A stretch of DNA of 64,000 nucleotides from an uncultured Bacteroidales bacterium (GTDB lineage Bacteria; Bacteroidota; Bacteroidia; Bacteroidales; Paludibacteraceae), in assembly GCA_900316005.1 (NCBI GenBank), contig ONBH01000011.1, positions 1 through 64,000 of the forward strand, read 5' to 3'. Shown here piece after piece: positions 17,109-24,614 of this stretch. Position numbers and translations under genes: made by a program. The notes beneath the pieces were generated by a model. It worked only from the letters and a program-made list of their open reading frames with translations, searched no databases and was not told where the DNA came from. Position 1 is the first letter of the stretch. Every line of letters starts with the position of its first letter.

Positions 17109-18650
17109 GTGTTAAATAACGCGGAACAACAAGAGATACTCAGGAGGCGGACATTTGCCATCGTCAGCCACCCCGATGCCGGTAAGACGACCCTGACAGA
17201 GAAGCTGCTGCTATACGGCGGAGCCATCCATGTGGCGGGTGCCGTCAAGTCGAATAAGATCAAGCGCACGGCTACGTCAGACTGGATGGAGATAGAGAAA
17301 CAGCGTGGCATCAGCGTAGCGACCTCTGTCATGGGCTTCGACTACGCTTGCAGTCCTTCGTCCCCTACAAATCAAGTTTCGTCAGGGGCTCCGATAACCT
17401 ATCATATTAATATTCTGGACACCCCGGGTCACCAGGACTTTGCGGAGGACACATTCCGCACGCTGACGGCAGTGGATTCGGTCATCATTGTCATCGACTC
17501 CGCCAAAGGTGTCGAGACGCAGACACGCCGCCTGATGGAGGTATGCCGCATGCGCAAGACGCCCGTCATGGTCTTTATGAACAAGATGGACCGCGAGGGT
17601 AAGGACCCCTTTGATTTGATGGACGATGTAGAACAGGAATTGGGCATACACGTGACCCCCGTCACCTGGGCGCACGGTCAGGGTGTGAAGTTCGAGAGCG
17701 TCTTCTACATCGATCACCCCGACCAACTCAACGAGAAGGAGCAAGCGGATATGGAACTGATTGAAGGTGTCTATCCGAAGTTTGACCGCGAGGCGTATCT
17801 GGCGGGCGACTTGGCCCCCGTCTTCTACGGTTCGGCATACAAGACGATAGGCGTGGAGGAGCTGCTGAAGTTCTTTGTGGAGAACGCCCCCTCGCCGCTT
17901 CCCGTCGAGGCGGTAGAACGCAGAGTGGATCCGATGGAAGAGGGTTTCACGGGCTTCTGCTTCAAGATACACGCCAACATGGACCCGAACCACCGTTCGT
18001 GCATCGCGTTCTTCAAGATATGCTCGGGCAAGTTCGAGCGCAACGTCTATTACAAACATGTGCGCAAGGATCAACAGATGCGTTTCTCGGCGCCGACCTG
18101 TTTCATGGCGCAGAAGAAAGAGACCGTCGATGAAGCTTATGCGGGCGATATTGTGGGTCTGCCCGACACGGGTAACTTCAAGATAGGCGACACACTGACA
18201 TCGGGCGAGAACCTGCATTTCAAGGGCTTGCCGTCTTTCTCGCCGGAGATGTTCAAGTATATTGAGAACGCCGACCCCATGAAGCAGAAACAGTTGGATA
18301 AGGGCGTTCATCAGCTCATGGACGAGGGTGTGGCACAGCTATTCGTAAGCCAACTGAACGGCCGTAAGATAATCGGTACCGTGGGTCAACTGCAATTCGA
18401 GGTCATCCAGTATCGCTTGGAGCACGAGTACAACGCCAAATGCCGCTGGGAAAATATGGCGATGTACAAAGCCTGCTGGATAGAGTCGGACGATGAGGAA
18501 GAATTGGCCCTATTCAAGAAACGCAAGGCCCAATACCTGGCCTACGACAAGGATGGGCGCGATGTGTTTATGGCCGATAGCGCGTATGTGCTGAGTATGG
18601 CGCAGAACGACTATAAGAAAATCAAATTTCACTTCAAGAGTGAATTTTAG
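17109..18650 (+). CDS. prfC: Peptide chain release factor 3
   Basis: A 513-residue translational GTPase that recycles RF1/RF2 from the ribosome. Visible elements: G1 SHPDAGKTT (~19-27), a switch I region RGISVATSVM, G3 DTPGHQDF (from ~104), G4 NKMD (~158-161), followed by EF-G-like domains II and III to the end, close to the usual ~525 residues. The start is GTG at 17109; the preceding array offers no better codon. Between F-D-Y and the NILDTPGH strand the G domain holds about 16 extra residues (~81-97, SPSSPTNQVSSGAP) compared with the E. coli protein as I remember it. They are encoded by an inverted-repeat-flanked stretch at 17350-17397. The insertion sits on the loop between beta-strands 2 and 3. 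Confidence 0.92.
   Translation: MLNNAEQQEILRRRTFAIVSHPDAGKTTLTEKLLLYGGAIHVAGAVKSNKIKRTATSDWMEIEKQRGISVATSVMGFDYACSPSSPTNQVSSGAPITYHINILDTPGHQDFAEDTFRTLTAVDSVIIVIDSAKGVETQTRRLMEVCRMRKTPVMVFMNKMDREGKDPFDLMDDVEQELGIHVTPVTWAHGQGVKFESVFYIDHPDQLNEKEQADMELIEGVYPKFDREAYLAGDLAPVFYGSAYKTIGVEELLKFFVENAPSPLPVEAVERRVDPMEEGFTGFCFKIHANMDPNHRSCIAFFKICSGKFERNVYYKHVRKDQQMRFSAPTCFMAQKKETVDEAYAGDIVGLPDTGNFKIGDTLTSGENLHFKGLPSFSPEMFKYIENADPMKQKQLDKGVHQLMDEGVAQLFVSQLNGRKIIGTVGQLQFEVIQYRLEHEYNAKCRWENMAMYKACWIESDDEEELALFKKRKAQYLAYDKDGRDVFMADSAYVLSMAQNDYKKIKFHFKSEF
17350..17397. repeat. In-frame insertion-like segment in prfC
   Basis: About 48 bp with CCCCT (17362-17366) and AGGGG (17384-17388) as short inverted arms, encoding ~16 low-complexity residues not present in typical RF3. 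Boundaries are estimates from the protein comparison. Confidence 0.5.
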
Positions 18651-18832
18651 TTGAGTGTTGAGAGTTGAGTGTTTAGTGAAGTTGAGTGCAGTTGAAAGTT
18701 GAAAGTTGACAGTTGACAGTTGACAGTAAACTATAATCTCTAAACTGCGCTAAACACTAAACTCTAAACGCTAAACTCTAAGTCGAGTGTTGCTAACAAA
18801 ATTGTAAATTGTAAATAATTAAATTGTAAATA
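18651..18832. repeat. Intergenic repeat tract prfC/nupG with two halves in opposite sense
   Basis: The tract begins inside the prfC stop (TAG|TTGAGTG). The 5' half is gttgagt/gttgaga/gttgaca heptads; the 3' half is ctaaact/ctaaaca heptads, then attgtaa units. GUUGAGAGU and ACUCUAAAC can pair at 8 of 9 positions, so the RNA could fold into a long imperfect hairpin. No gene is visible in it. Confidence 0.75.
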
Positions 18833-18837
18833 ACGTT

Positions 18838-20112
18838 ATGAAGAACAGAGCATTGCAAATTCGCCTCATCGTGATGAACTTCTTGGAGTTTGCCGTATGG
18901 GGAGCGTACCTTACTTCCATGGGCACATACCTCTTCAAACATGGTATGGGTCAGCATATCGGATGGTTCTACTCCATTCAGGGTGTTGTCAGTCTCTTTA
19001 TGCCCGCGCTGATGGGTATAGTAGCCGACCGTTGGATTCAAGCGCAAAAAACCCTCAGCCTTTGTCATATGTTAGCAGGTGTGCTGATGTGTGCAGCAGG
19101 CTTGTACGCCTTCACAGCCGGTGATGCGGTAGAGTTTAGCACACTCTTTACGCTCTATTCTTTCTCTGTAGCCTTCTTCATGCCGACAATAGCACTAACG
19201 AACTCGGTTGCCTTCAATGCCCTGGTGAAAGCGGGCATGGATACAGTAAAAGACTTCCCGCCTATCCGCGTGTTCGGTACAGTGGGATTTATCGTAACGA
19301 TGTGGTGCATTGACCTGTTGGGATTCCAATCGACACCTTGGCAGTTTGTGGTCAGTGGCGGCCTGAGTATCCTACTGGCCGTCTATTCGCTCACGTTGCC
19401 CGCATGCGAGATTAGCAAAGACAAGGGTGACGTAGATTTGGTAGAGGCCTTGGGTCTCAAAGCATTCCGGCTCTTCAAGCAGAAAAAGATGGCATTGTTC
19501 TTCGTTTTCTCGATGATGTTGGGTATGTGCCTGCAGGTGACCAATTCCTATGCCAACCCATTTATCACATCGTTTGGCGCCATTGAAGAATTTGCAGATA
19601 CCTTTGGCGTACAGCATGCCAATATTCTAATCTCAATCTCACAGATTTGTGAGGCACTCTGCATCCTGGCTATCCCGTTCTTCCTGAAGAAGTTCGGAAT
19701 AAAGAATGTGATGCTGATGGCTATGTTTGCGTGGGTATTCCGCTTTGGTTTCTTCGGTGCAGGCAATCCGGGTTTCCCGGGCGTGCTGCTCTTCATACTG
19801 AGCTGCATCGTCTATGGCTTTGCTTTTGACTTCTTCAATATATCGGGTGCGTTGTACGTGGATCAGGAGACCGAACCGGCACAGCGGTCGAGTGCACAAG
19901 GTTTGTTTATGATGATGACCAACGGCTTGGGTGCTACCATCGGTACGCTCGCAGCGCAGGAGGTAGTCAATCGCCTGGTGTTCACACAAAGCGAACCGAT
20001 GGCTGTATGGGCGGGCTGGCAACAGGCATGGTATATTTTCGCCGCGTTTGCGCTGGTAGTTGCTATCGCATTCTGGATTTTCTTCCCCAAAACGCCGGTG
20101 AAAAATAGTTGA
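18838..20112 (+). CDS. Nucleoside:H+ symporter (NupG/XapB family MFS)
   Basis: A 424-residue inner-membrane transporter with about 12 hydrophobic segments and no signal peptide. The N-terminus (RLIVMNFLEFAVWGAYLTSMGTYL) and the segment GIVADRWIQAQK between TM2 and TM3 are typical of the nucleoside:H+ symporter branch of the MFS, including E. coli NupG and XapB. The C-terminal half carries FDFFNISGALYVDQE and S-A-Q-G-LF, also family-like. It should import purine and pyrimidine nucleosides with protons. The gene stands alone between two heptad tracts, so no catabolic partners identify the substrate; xanthosine versus general nucleosides cannot be told apart. Confidence 0.82.
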   Translation: MKNRALQIRLIVMNFLEFAVWGAYLTSMGTYLFKHGMGQHIGWFYSIQGVVSLFMPALMGIVADRWIQAQKTLSLCHMLAGVLMCAAGLYAFTAGDAVEFSTLFTLYSFSVAFFMPTIALTNSVAFNALVKAGMDTVKDFPPIRVFGTVGFIVTMWCIDLLGFQSTPWQFVVSGGLSILLAVYSLTLPACEISKDKGDVDLVEALGLKAFRLFKQKKMALFFVFSMMLGMCLQVTNSYANPFITSFGAIEEFADTFGVQHANILISISQICEALCILAIPFFLKKFGIKNVMLMAMFAWVFRFGFFGAGNPGFPGVLLFILSCIVYGFAFDFFNISGALYVDQETEPAQRSSAQGLFMMMTNGLGATIGTLAAQEVVNRLVFTQSEPMAVWAGWQQAWYIFAAFALVVAIAFWIFFPKTPVKNS

Positions 20113-20211
20113 GTGTTGAATGTTGAGAGTTGAGTGCAGTTGAATGTTGATAGTTGACAGTAAACTATAATCTCTAAACTGCGCTAAACACTAAACTATA
20201 AACTCTAAACT
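20107..20211. repeat. Intergenic repeat tract nupG-like/gldF
   Basis: Starts in the stop codon (AGTTGAGTG) with gttgagt/gttgaat heptads and ends with ctaaact/ctaaaca units. It shares the segment around aaactataatctctaaactg with the tract at 18651-18832, so the two are related copies. Confidence 0.8.
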
Positions 20212-20877
20212 ATGTACAAAAAGGAGTTAGGATATTATTTTGCGACGCCTGTAGCGTATATCGTGGTGGGGTTGTATCTCGTGGCGGTGAGCCTGTTTCT
20301 GTGGGTGATACCCGGCGAGTGGAACATCGTGGAGTCAGGCTACGCGCAGTCTGACGGGTTGTTTCAGCTGAGTCCGTGGTTTCTGATGCTACTCTGCCCT
20401 GCCCTGACGATGCGTCTCTTTGCCGAAGAACGGCAGACAGGCACCTGGAATCTGCTGATAGCCAAGAAGATACCCGTATGGCGAATCGTGCTGAGCAAGT
20501 ACATGGCAGCCTGGACACTGACCGTCATAGCCATCCTGCCCTGCGTGGTGCATTACTTTCTGGTGTCGGCGATCGCCGAACCGGTAGGTAATGTGGATGG
20601 AGCACAGTTTGCGGGGTCGATGATCGGGCTATTGTTCCTGAGTATGAGTTTTACGGCAATCGGCCTCACGACTGCTTCCATGACACGAAGCCAGATAGTA
20701 GCGTTCATATTAGGTACTGTCGTGAATTTTGTACTATACTGGCTGCTGATACAGAGTCACTACACCAGCATATCGCGCGGCGTGATAGACCTACGGGATG
20801 TGGTATTCTTCCTCAGCGTAGCCGCTATCGGCATCATCCTTACCATCGTTATCATTGAAAGAATAACTAAAAAGTAA
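20212..20877 (+). CDS. gldF: GldF-like ABC-2 permease
   Basis: A 221-residue inner-membrane protein with about six transmembrane segments. The N-terminus (KKELGYYFATPVAYIVVGLYL) and the block GLFQLSPWFLMLLCPALTMRLFAEERQTGTW...LLIAKKIP match the ABC-2 permease family that includes GldF, the gliding-motility-associated transporter subunit. In flavobacteria GldA/GldF/GldG support gliding and type IX secretion; in non-gliding Bacteroidales the role is unclear. GldG, which usually follows GldF, is absent here: the next gene is a phosphodiesterase 23 bp away across a heptad array. The protein may pair with subunits encoded elsewhere. Confidence 0.78.
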   Translation: MYKKELGYYFATPVAYIVVGLYLVAVSLFLWVIPGEWNIVESGYAQSDGLFQLSPWFLMLLCPALTMRLFAEERQTGTWNLLIAKKIPVWRIVLSKYMAAWTLTVIAILPCVVHYFLVSAIAEPVGNVDGAQFAGSMIGLLFLSMSFTAIGLTTASMTRSQIVAFILGTVVNFVLYWLLIQSHYTSISRGVIDLRDVVFFLSVAAIGIILTIVIIERITKK

Positions 20878-20902
20878 TTCTTAATTCTTAATTTTTAATT
20901 GT
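20876..20902. repeat. Short heptad array gldF/phosphodiesterase
   Basis: After the gldF TAA: ttcttaa-ttcttaa-tttttaa, ending at the next start codon (aattGTG). Each unit ends in TAA. Confidence 0.7.
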
Positions 20903-21395
20903 GACAAAGATCGGCTTATTATCGGATACGCACGGTTACCTGGACCCGCGGGTACTGGAGCATTTCAGCAATTGCGATGAGATTTGGCATGCCGGTGATA
21001 TCGGCAGCGAAATGGTACTGCAACGCCTACGGGAGTTTCGCCCCACGCGCGCCGTCTATGGCAACATGGATTCGGGCGATGTACGGTACTCGCTGAGCGA
21101 GTTCTACCGCTTCCGCGTAGAGGAGGTTAATGTGCTGATGACCCATATAGGTGGTTATCCCGGGCACTATAATCCGTGGCTGCTACCGATGTTTAAGAAA
21201 GAGACTCCAAACCTATTTGTGTGCGGACATAGTCACATTTTGAAAGTACAATATGATACGACCTGGAATATGCTCACCATGAACCCGGGCGCGGCAGGCA
21301 AACAGGGATGGCAAACGGTACAAACCCTGCTACGATTTGCCATTGACGGCAAGGAGATTAAAGACCTGGAGGTCATTGAATTGGATAGAAAGTAG
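20901..21395 (+). CDS. YfcE/MJ0936-type metallophosphoesterase
   Basis: A 164-residue calcineurin-like phosphodiesterase with all metal-binding blocks: SDTHG (8-12), WHAGDIGS (D-x-x-x ligands, ~32-39), GNMD (~55-58), THIGGYPG (~83) and CGHSH (~112-116). Enzymes of this class hydrolyse phosphodiesters with Mn or similar metals; physiological substrates are mostly unknown. The start codon is GTG at 20901, directly at the end of a heptad array. It probably shares a transcript with gldF. About 60 bp past its stop begins a separate promoter with no coding gene downstream. Confidence 0.85.
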   Translation: MTKIGLLSDTHGYLDPRVLEHFSNCDEIWHAGDIGSEMVLQRLREFRPTRAVYGNMDSGDVRYSLSEFYRFRVEEVNVLMTHIGGYPGHYNPWLLPMFKKETPNLFVCGHSHILKVQYDTTWNMLTMNPGAAGKQGWQTVQTLLRFAIDGKEIKDLEVIELDRK

Positions 21396-21456
21396 CAAAA
21401 AAGTAGCACTTTGATGCAAAAAAAGCGCATTTGTGTTATACAACATACCAAAATGT

Positions 21457-21487
21457 TTTGCAAATTGAGAAAAAAGCAGTAATTTTG
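21457..21487 (+). promoter_or_regulatory. Promoter of a putative small RNA
   Basis: TTTG (21457-21460), 19-bp spacer, TAATTTTG (21480-21487). Predicted start is about 21494. No open reading frame follows on this strand before the terminator. Confidence 0.65.
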
Positions 21488-21493
21488 CACCGT

Positions 21494-21572
21494 AATCGAA
21501 ACAACACAATCTTTTTTGTACCTTAAAACAGACTAATACCTGGAAAAACAGACGTCGTGAGACGTCTTTTTT
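21494..21572 (+). ncRNA. Putative ~80-nt small RNA
   Basis: Bounded by a consensus promoter and by a hairpin with a T-run (21550-21572). It has no ATG and no plausible short ORF. It matches no RNA family I recognise and ends just before the 3' end of the opposing fRMsr gene, so it could also be a terminated read-in blocker. Confidence 0.4.
21550..21572. terminator. Bidirectional terminator (small RNA / fRMsr operon)
   Basis: AGACGTC (21550-21556), loop GTGA, GACGTCT (21561-21567), then T6 on the plus strand; on the minus strand the stem is followed by TGTTTTTCC. It closes both the putative small RNA and the minus-strand operon ending at 21578. Confidence 0.8.
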
Positions 21573-21577
21573 CTTGA

Positions 21578-22042
21578 TTATAGTAACGTAGCCAATTGTT
21601 CCAGGTATTCTTGGTCAATAGCGTCAAAGGTATTGAGTTCAGCGCTATCAATATCCAAGACGGCAAAGACTTGGCCGTGACTGAAGAAGGGCACGACGAT
21701 CTCGCTTTTAGAGAGGCTGGAACAAGCTATGTGTCCGGGGAAAAGATGTACATCGGGCACGATGATCGTCTTGGATTGAGCCCAAGCCGTTCCGCATACG
21801 CCTTTATTAAAGGGGATACGCGTGCAAGCGATGGGTCCCTGGAATGGTCCGAGCACCAACTCCCCCGCTGTGGCAGGGTCGTCAGTGTTCGGAACAACGC
21901 GGTAGAAGCCCGTCCACCAGAAGCCAAAGGTCTCGTGCAAGACGGCAACCATGTTTGCCATGTTTGCTATCATGTCAGCCTCGCCGGAAAGGAGCGATCG
22001 GATCTGGGGCAGGACAGATTGGTATTTTTCTTCTTTGGTCAT
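21578..22042 (-). CDS. msrC: Free methionine-(R)-sulfoxide reductase (GAF domain)
   Basis: A 154-residue single GAF-domain enzyme that reduces free methionine-(R)-sulfoxide, protecting the cytosolic methionine pool from oxidation. The three family cysteines are visible: C73 (GPIACTRIPF), C83 (KGVCGTAWAQ) and C107 (HIACSSLSKSEIVVP), together with the WTGFYR strand and the closing VLDIDS motif. It is the last gene of a minus-strand trio with ferritin (17 bp upstream) and a PH-like protein, which fits an oxidative-stress and iron-handling unit. Length agrees with the usual ~150-165 residues. Confidence 0.9.
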   Translation of the reverse strand: MTKEEKYQSVLPQIRSLLSGEADMIANMANMVAVLHETFGFWWTGFYRVVPNTDDPATAGELVLGPFQGPIACTRIPFNKGVCGTAWAQSKTIIVPDVHLFPGHIACSSLSKSEIVVPFFSHGQVFAVLDIDSAELNTFDAIDQEYLEQLATLL

Positions 22043-22059
22043 CTTGAGAAGAAAGAGAC

Positions 22060-22581
22060 TTAGGCTTTTGCAGCAAGCGGCGAGGGTGTCGAATAAACGC
22101 GAGCAGCCAGTTCCTGATCCAGGACATACAGACCATAGCTGTTACCGTCTAACATCTTGAGCTTGTTGATAATCTCAACGGCGTTCTCTTCTTCCTCAAC
22201 CTGCTCGTCAATAAACCATTGGAAACGGCTCTGCGAGGCATAGTCTTTCTCCTCAACAGCGATGTGCATGAGGTTGTTGATGAGCGAAGTAACATGTTGC
22301 TCGTGCTCGTAGGTATGCTCAAAAGCTGCTAAGGGCGAATCCCACTCCGTCTGAACGGCATCGATAGCCTTGAGTAGCACACGACCGCCACGGCTGATGA
22401 GGTAGTTATAGAAAATCTGTGCATGGTCTTGCTCCTCCTTAAACTGGATAGCAAACCAGTTTGCCATGCCGGTATAACCCTTGTCCTGGCAATAAGCAGA
22501 CATACTCAGATACAGATAAGCCGACCACATCTCGGCATTGATTTGGGCGTTAATAGCGTCCTCTAAACGTTTAGAAATCAT
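22060..22581 (-). CDS. ftnA: Ferritin (non-haem, FtnA type)
   Basis: A 173-residue four-helix ferritin forming the 24-subunit iron-storage shell. Ferroxidase ligands are in place: E17 (QINAEMWSAYLYLS), E50 and H53 (KEEQDHAQIFYNYL), E94 (EHTYEHEQHV) and the later ...FQWFIDEQVEEE helix. It oxidises Fe(II) and stores Fe(III) in the cytosol. It sits between a PH-like gene (26 bp upstream) and msrC (17 bp downstream), probably transcribed from the promoter at 22904-22935. The C-terminal extension (LDQELAARVYSTPSPLAAKA) is slightly longer than in E. coli FtnA. Confidence 0.93.
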   Translation of the reverse strand: MISKRLEDAINAQINAEMWSAYLYLSMSAYCQDKGYTGMANWFAIQFKEEQDHAQIFYNYLISRGGRVLLKAIDAVQTEWDSPLAAFEHTYEHEQHVTSLINNLMHIAVEEKDYASQSRFQWFIDEQVEEEENAVEIINKLKMLDGNSYGLYVLDQELAARVYSTPSPLAAKA

Positions 22582-22607
22582 AATTTTATAATTTATAGAT
22601 GGTTGAT

Positions 22608-22883
22608 TTACGAAAGTAATTGCAGTATTTGCTTGGCATCAGCGCGCGTGAAGCCTTGCGCATGGATAGTCTGGCTGCCCTTGCTCTCAATGACTATATC
22701 GCCGAAGAGCAAATGCATAGAGACGTTCACAGAACCGATACGCTCGCGCATGATAACCGATTGCTCGTAGCCGATGACTTTGCCTTTGTAATAGGTTACT
22801 TTGTCATCATCGATGATTATTTTATCCGGGAAAATGGCATTCCCATTGCCTGAAATTCGGCTTGCTGCAAATGTATAAGTCAT
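22608..22883 (-). CDS. PH-like domain hypothetical protein
   Basis: A 91-residue protein predicted to be mostly beta-strands ending in a single helix (TRADAKQILQLLS), the layout of bacterial PH-like domains. The strands include KIIIDDDKVTYYKGKVIGYEQ, RIGSVNVSMHLLFGDIVIES and QTIHAQGF. No signal peptide, membrane segment or catalytic residues. It is the first gene of the unit with ferritin and fRMsr and has a consensus promoter 21 bp upstream of its start. PH-like modules bind lipids or proteins; nothing here shows which. Function unknown. Confidence 0.65.
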   Translation of the reverse strand: MTYTFAASRISGNGNAIFPDKIIIDDDKVTYYKGKVIGYEQSVIMRERIGSVNVSMHLLFGDIVIESKGSQTIHAQGFTRADAKQILQLLS

Positions 22884-22903
22884 AGTAATTTGTATTTACG
22901 TTG

Positions 22904-22935
22904 CAAAAATACTGTTTTTTTGCGATATATGCAAA
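22904..22935 (-). promoter_or_regulatory. Promoter of the PH-like/ferritin/fRMsr operon
   Basis: Minus-strand TTTG (22932-22935), 20-bp spacer, TATTTTTG (22904-22911): full consensus. The short leader leaves little room for regulatory structure. Confidence 0.78.
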
Positions 22936-22959
22936 TATTTCAGCAGAAAAAATCAAAAA

Positions 22960-22982
22960 AATCCGCAATTAGGATGCGGATT
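22960..22982 (-). terminator. Terminator of the Spy-like gene
   Basis: AATCCGCA (22960-22967) and TGCGGATT (22975-22982) form a stem; on the minus strand it is followed by a U-rich run. It lies ~20 bp past the stop at 23002. Confidence 0.75.
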
Positions 22983-23001
22983 TTAGTGATTGGGTTAGAA
23001 T

Positions 23002-23469
23002 TCATCGGGGTTCCATTACCGGAGCCGGTCTATGGTGCCGCATAGCGGGATGGTGGTCATGGGATTCATTGAGTTGAAGCACTTTCTGAACTTGACGGGC
23101 ACTAAGGTCTTTGCGGAACTTATCATAGAACTTAGTTTGTAAGTCAACGAACTTCTTTTTGCACTCAAAACGCTGCTTCGCCAGTTGATCTAATTCAGCA
23201 TCGGTAAGTTCCTTGCCTTGCTCGACCATTTTCTTCGCCTTCTTAGGGAAGAGTTTTTCCTTAGCGGCTGCGTACTCGCGGAATGTGACGGCAAACTTCT
23301 GGGCTTGCTGCTCGCTCAGCATCAGTTCCCGGCTAAGGTGTTTAATCTGAAGTTCTACCTTTTCTTCGTTACTAAGCGGCTTACCTGCCACACGTTCTTT
23401 CTGTTGTTCTTGCGCGCTAATGTTAACCGCAAGAATGGCACTAAGGGCCAGAATCAAAATCTTTTTCAT
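23002..23469 (-). CDS. Periplasmic Spy/CpxP-like helical protein
   Basis: A 155-residue exported protein with signal peptide MKKILILALSAILAVNISAQ and a mature part that is all helical and highly charged. The LTXXQ-like pattern (LMLSEQQAQKFAVTFREYAAAKEKL, about residues 50-74) and a second LSARQVQKVLQL near the end fit the Spy/CpxP family of periplasmic chaperone or sensor-inhibitor proteins. The C-terminus is His-rich (HDHHPAMRHHRP), which suggests metal binding. The start at the MKK methionine (23469) is preferred over one five codons earlier because it begins the signal peptide. No adjacent two-component system. It is a stand-alone gene with its own terminator. Confidence 0.65.
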   Translation of the reverse strand: MKKILILALSAILAVNISAQEQQKERVAGKPLSNEEKVELQIKHLSRELMLSEQQAQKFAVTFREYAAAKEKLFPKKAKKMVEQGKELTDAELDQLAKQRFECKKKFVDLQTKFYDKFRKDLSARQVQKVLQLNESHDHHPAMRHHRPAPVMEPR

Positions 23470-23576
23470 ACTTGTTTCCTCCATAATTTTTATAGATTCA
23501 CAATGGTACTTACAAACATCGTGCCAAACGGATTTTCACCCACAAAACGTGCGCAGAAAAACTTTTCGGCATAGCA

Positions 23577-24614
23577 TCATACTCTCTTGCCTTTCGCGGC
23601 GCGCGCGAGTTCGTATGAGTTAAAGAGATTTTGCCAGATGATATACGCAGCCGGGCCAATAAGGGCGAGTGGCGTCAGGTACATCTGCGCCATCCATACC
23701 GCCAAAGAGGTGTTCTTCTGCCCAAAAGCCTGTCCGGCGGTGATGCGCGAGATACCCGCCTTGTCGGTAGGCACGGCAGCAGGATTGATGACTATATCAC
23801 GGTAGTCCTTGCCGTGGGAGGAAGCCGGGAAACGGAAGCCAATCCAATGACCTAACTTATACTGCATGACGCAGGATATGAGTGCGCCAATACAGAGGCC
23901 GAGAACCGTCCATATAGAATAACGGGCTGAGAGAAGCGTCTCGGTAACGCCACCCATCAGCACTACCAGGGAGAGCGCCCAGACATAGAACGGCATAGAC
24001 GCCCAAAAAGGCGTGAGTCGGAAATCATAGTCCTCGGCGAGGCGGAAGACCGATTCGGAGAGATGGTAACGATGTTTCTGCACCGCATTATACACCAAGC
24101 GCAAACCCCATGCAGCGATGAAAGGGCCTAAGAGAACCGTACTGACTTTCTGCAGGATGAGCCATCCGGCTTGCCAAAATGAGAGGTCTGCCGCGGGGTT
24201 AACATAGGGGAAGAAAAGGGGGACAATGAGCGAAGTGACGAAATTGGAGAGCAGGGTGAAGGTGGTGAGGTTCTGAATACTGCCACCTAATTTGCCGGCT
24301 ATGATGGGTGCAGCTGTTGCCGTAGGCATGAGGAAACAGAGCATCAGGCCCTGGGCCAAAGGTTCCGAACCAAGAGTGTGAAAAAGCAGCCAGGTGAGAA
24401 AACTCAGCACCAATTGAACCGCCAAGACTACCCAATGCCATACGCGCAGACGCAAGTCGAGAGGGTTAATCTTGCAGAACGTGAAGAAAAGCATGAGGAA
24501 AAGTAGGGGCGCAAGCAGAAACTGCACATGGATAAACACGCGCCAGAAGACCACCCCGATAATCATCGCTACGGGGAGGGCAAATTCATCTATTCGCTTC
24601 TGCCACGTACTCAT
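23577..24614 (-). CDS. Bile acid:sodium symporter (BASS)-family transporter
   Basis: A 345-residue inner-membrane protein with about nine or ten hydrophobic segments. The motif-like stretch LMLCFLMPTATAAPIIAGKLGGSIQNLTTFTLLSNFVTSLIVP, with its Pro/Ala break helix and SNF, fits the BASS/ACR3 superfamily of sodium-coupled organic anion transporters. The start ATG at 24614 overlaps the upstream SDR stop as ATGA, so the earlier in-frame start (24713) is rejected. The substrate is unknown; plant and bacterial members carry pyruvate, pantothenate, bile acids or glucosinolates. It ends a HAD-SDR-BASS operon, whose enzymes do not identify the substrate. Confidence 0.72.
   Translation of the reverse strand: MSTWQKRIDEFALPVAMIIGVVFWRVFIHVQFLLAPLLFLMLFFTFCKINPLDLRLRVWHWVVLAVQLVLSFLTWLLFHTLGSEPLAQGLMLCFLMPTATAAPIIAGKLGGSIQNLTTFTLLSNFVTSLIVPLFFPYVNPAADLSFWQAGWLILQKVSTVLLGPFIAAWGLRLVYNAVQKHRYHLSESVFRLAEDYDFRLTPFWASMPFYVWALSLVVLMGGVTETLLSARYSIWTVLGLCIGALISCVMQYKLGHWIGFRFPASSHGKDYRDIVINPAAVPTDKAGISRITAGQAFGQKNTSLAVWMAQMYLTPLALIGPAAYIIWQNLFNSYELARAAKGKRV

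Noticed and set aside
23470-23576. Possible promoter for the Spy-like gene
   Set aside because: TTTG and TACCATTG-like motifs exist but the spacing (16 bp) and the -7 element do not fit the consensus.
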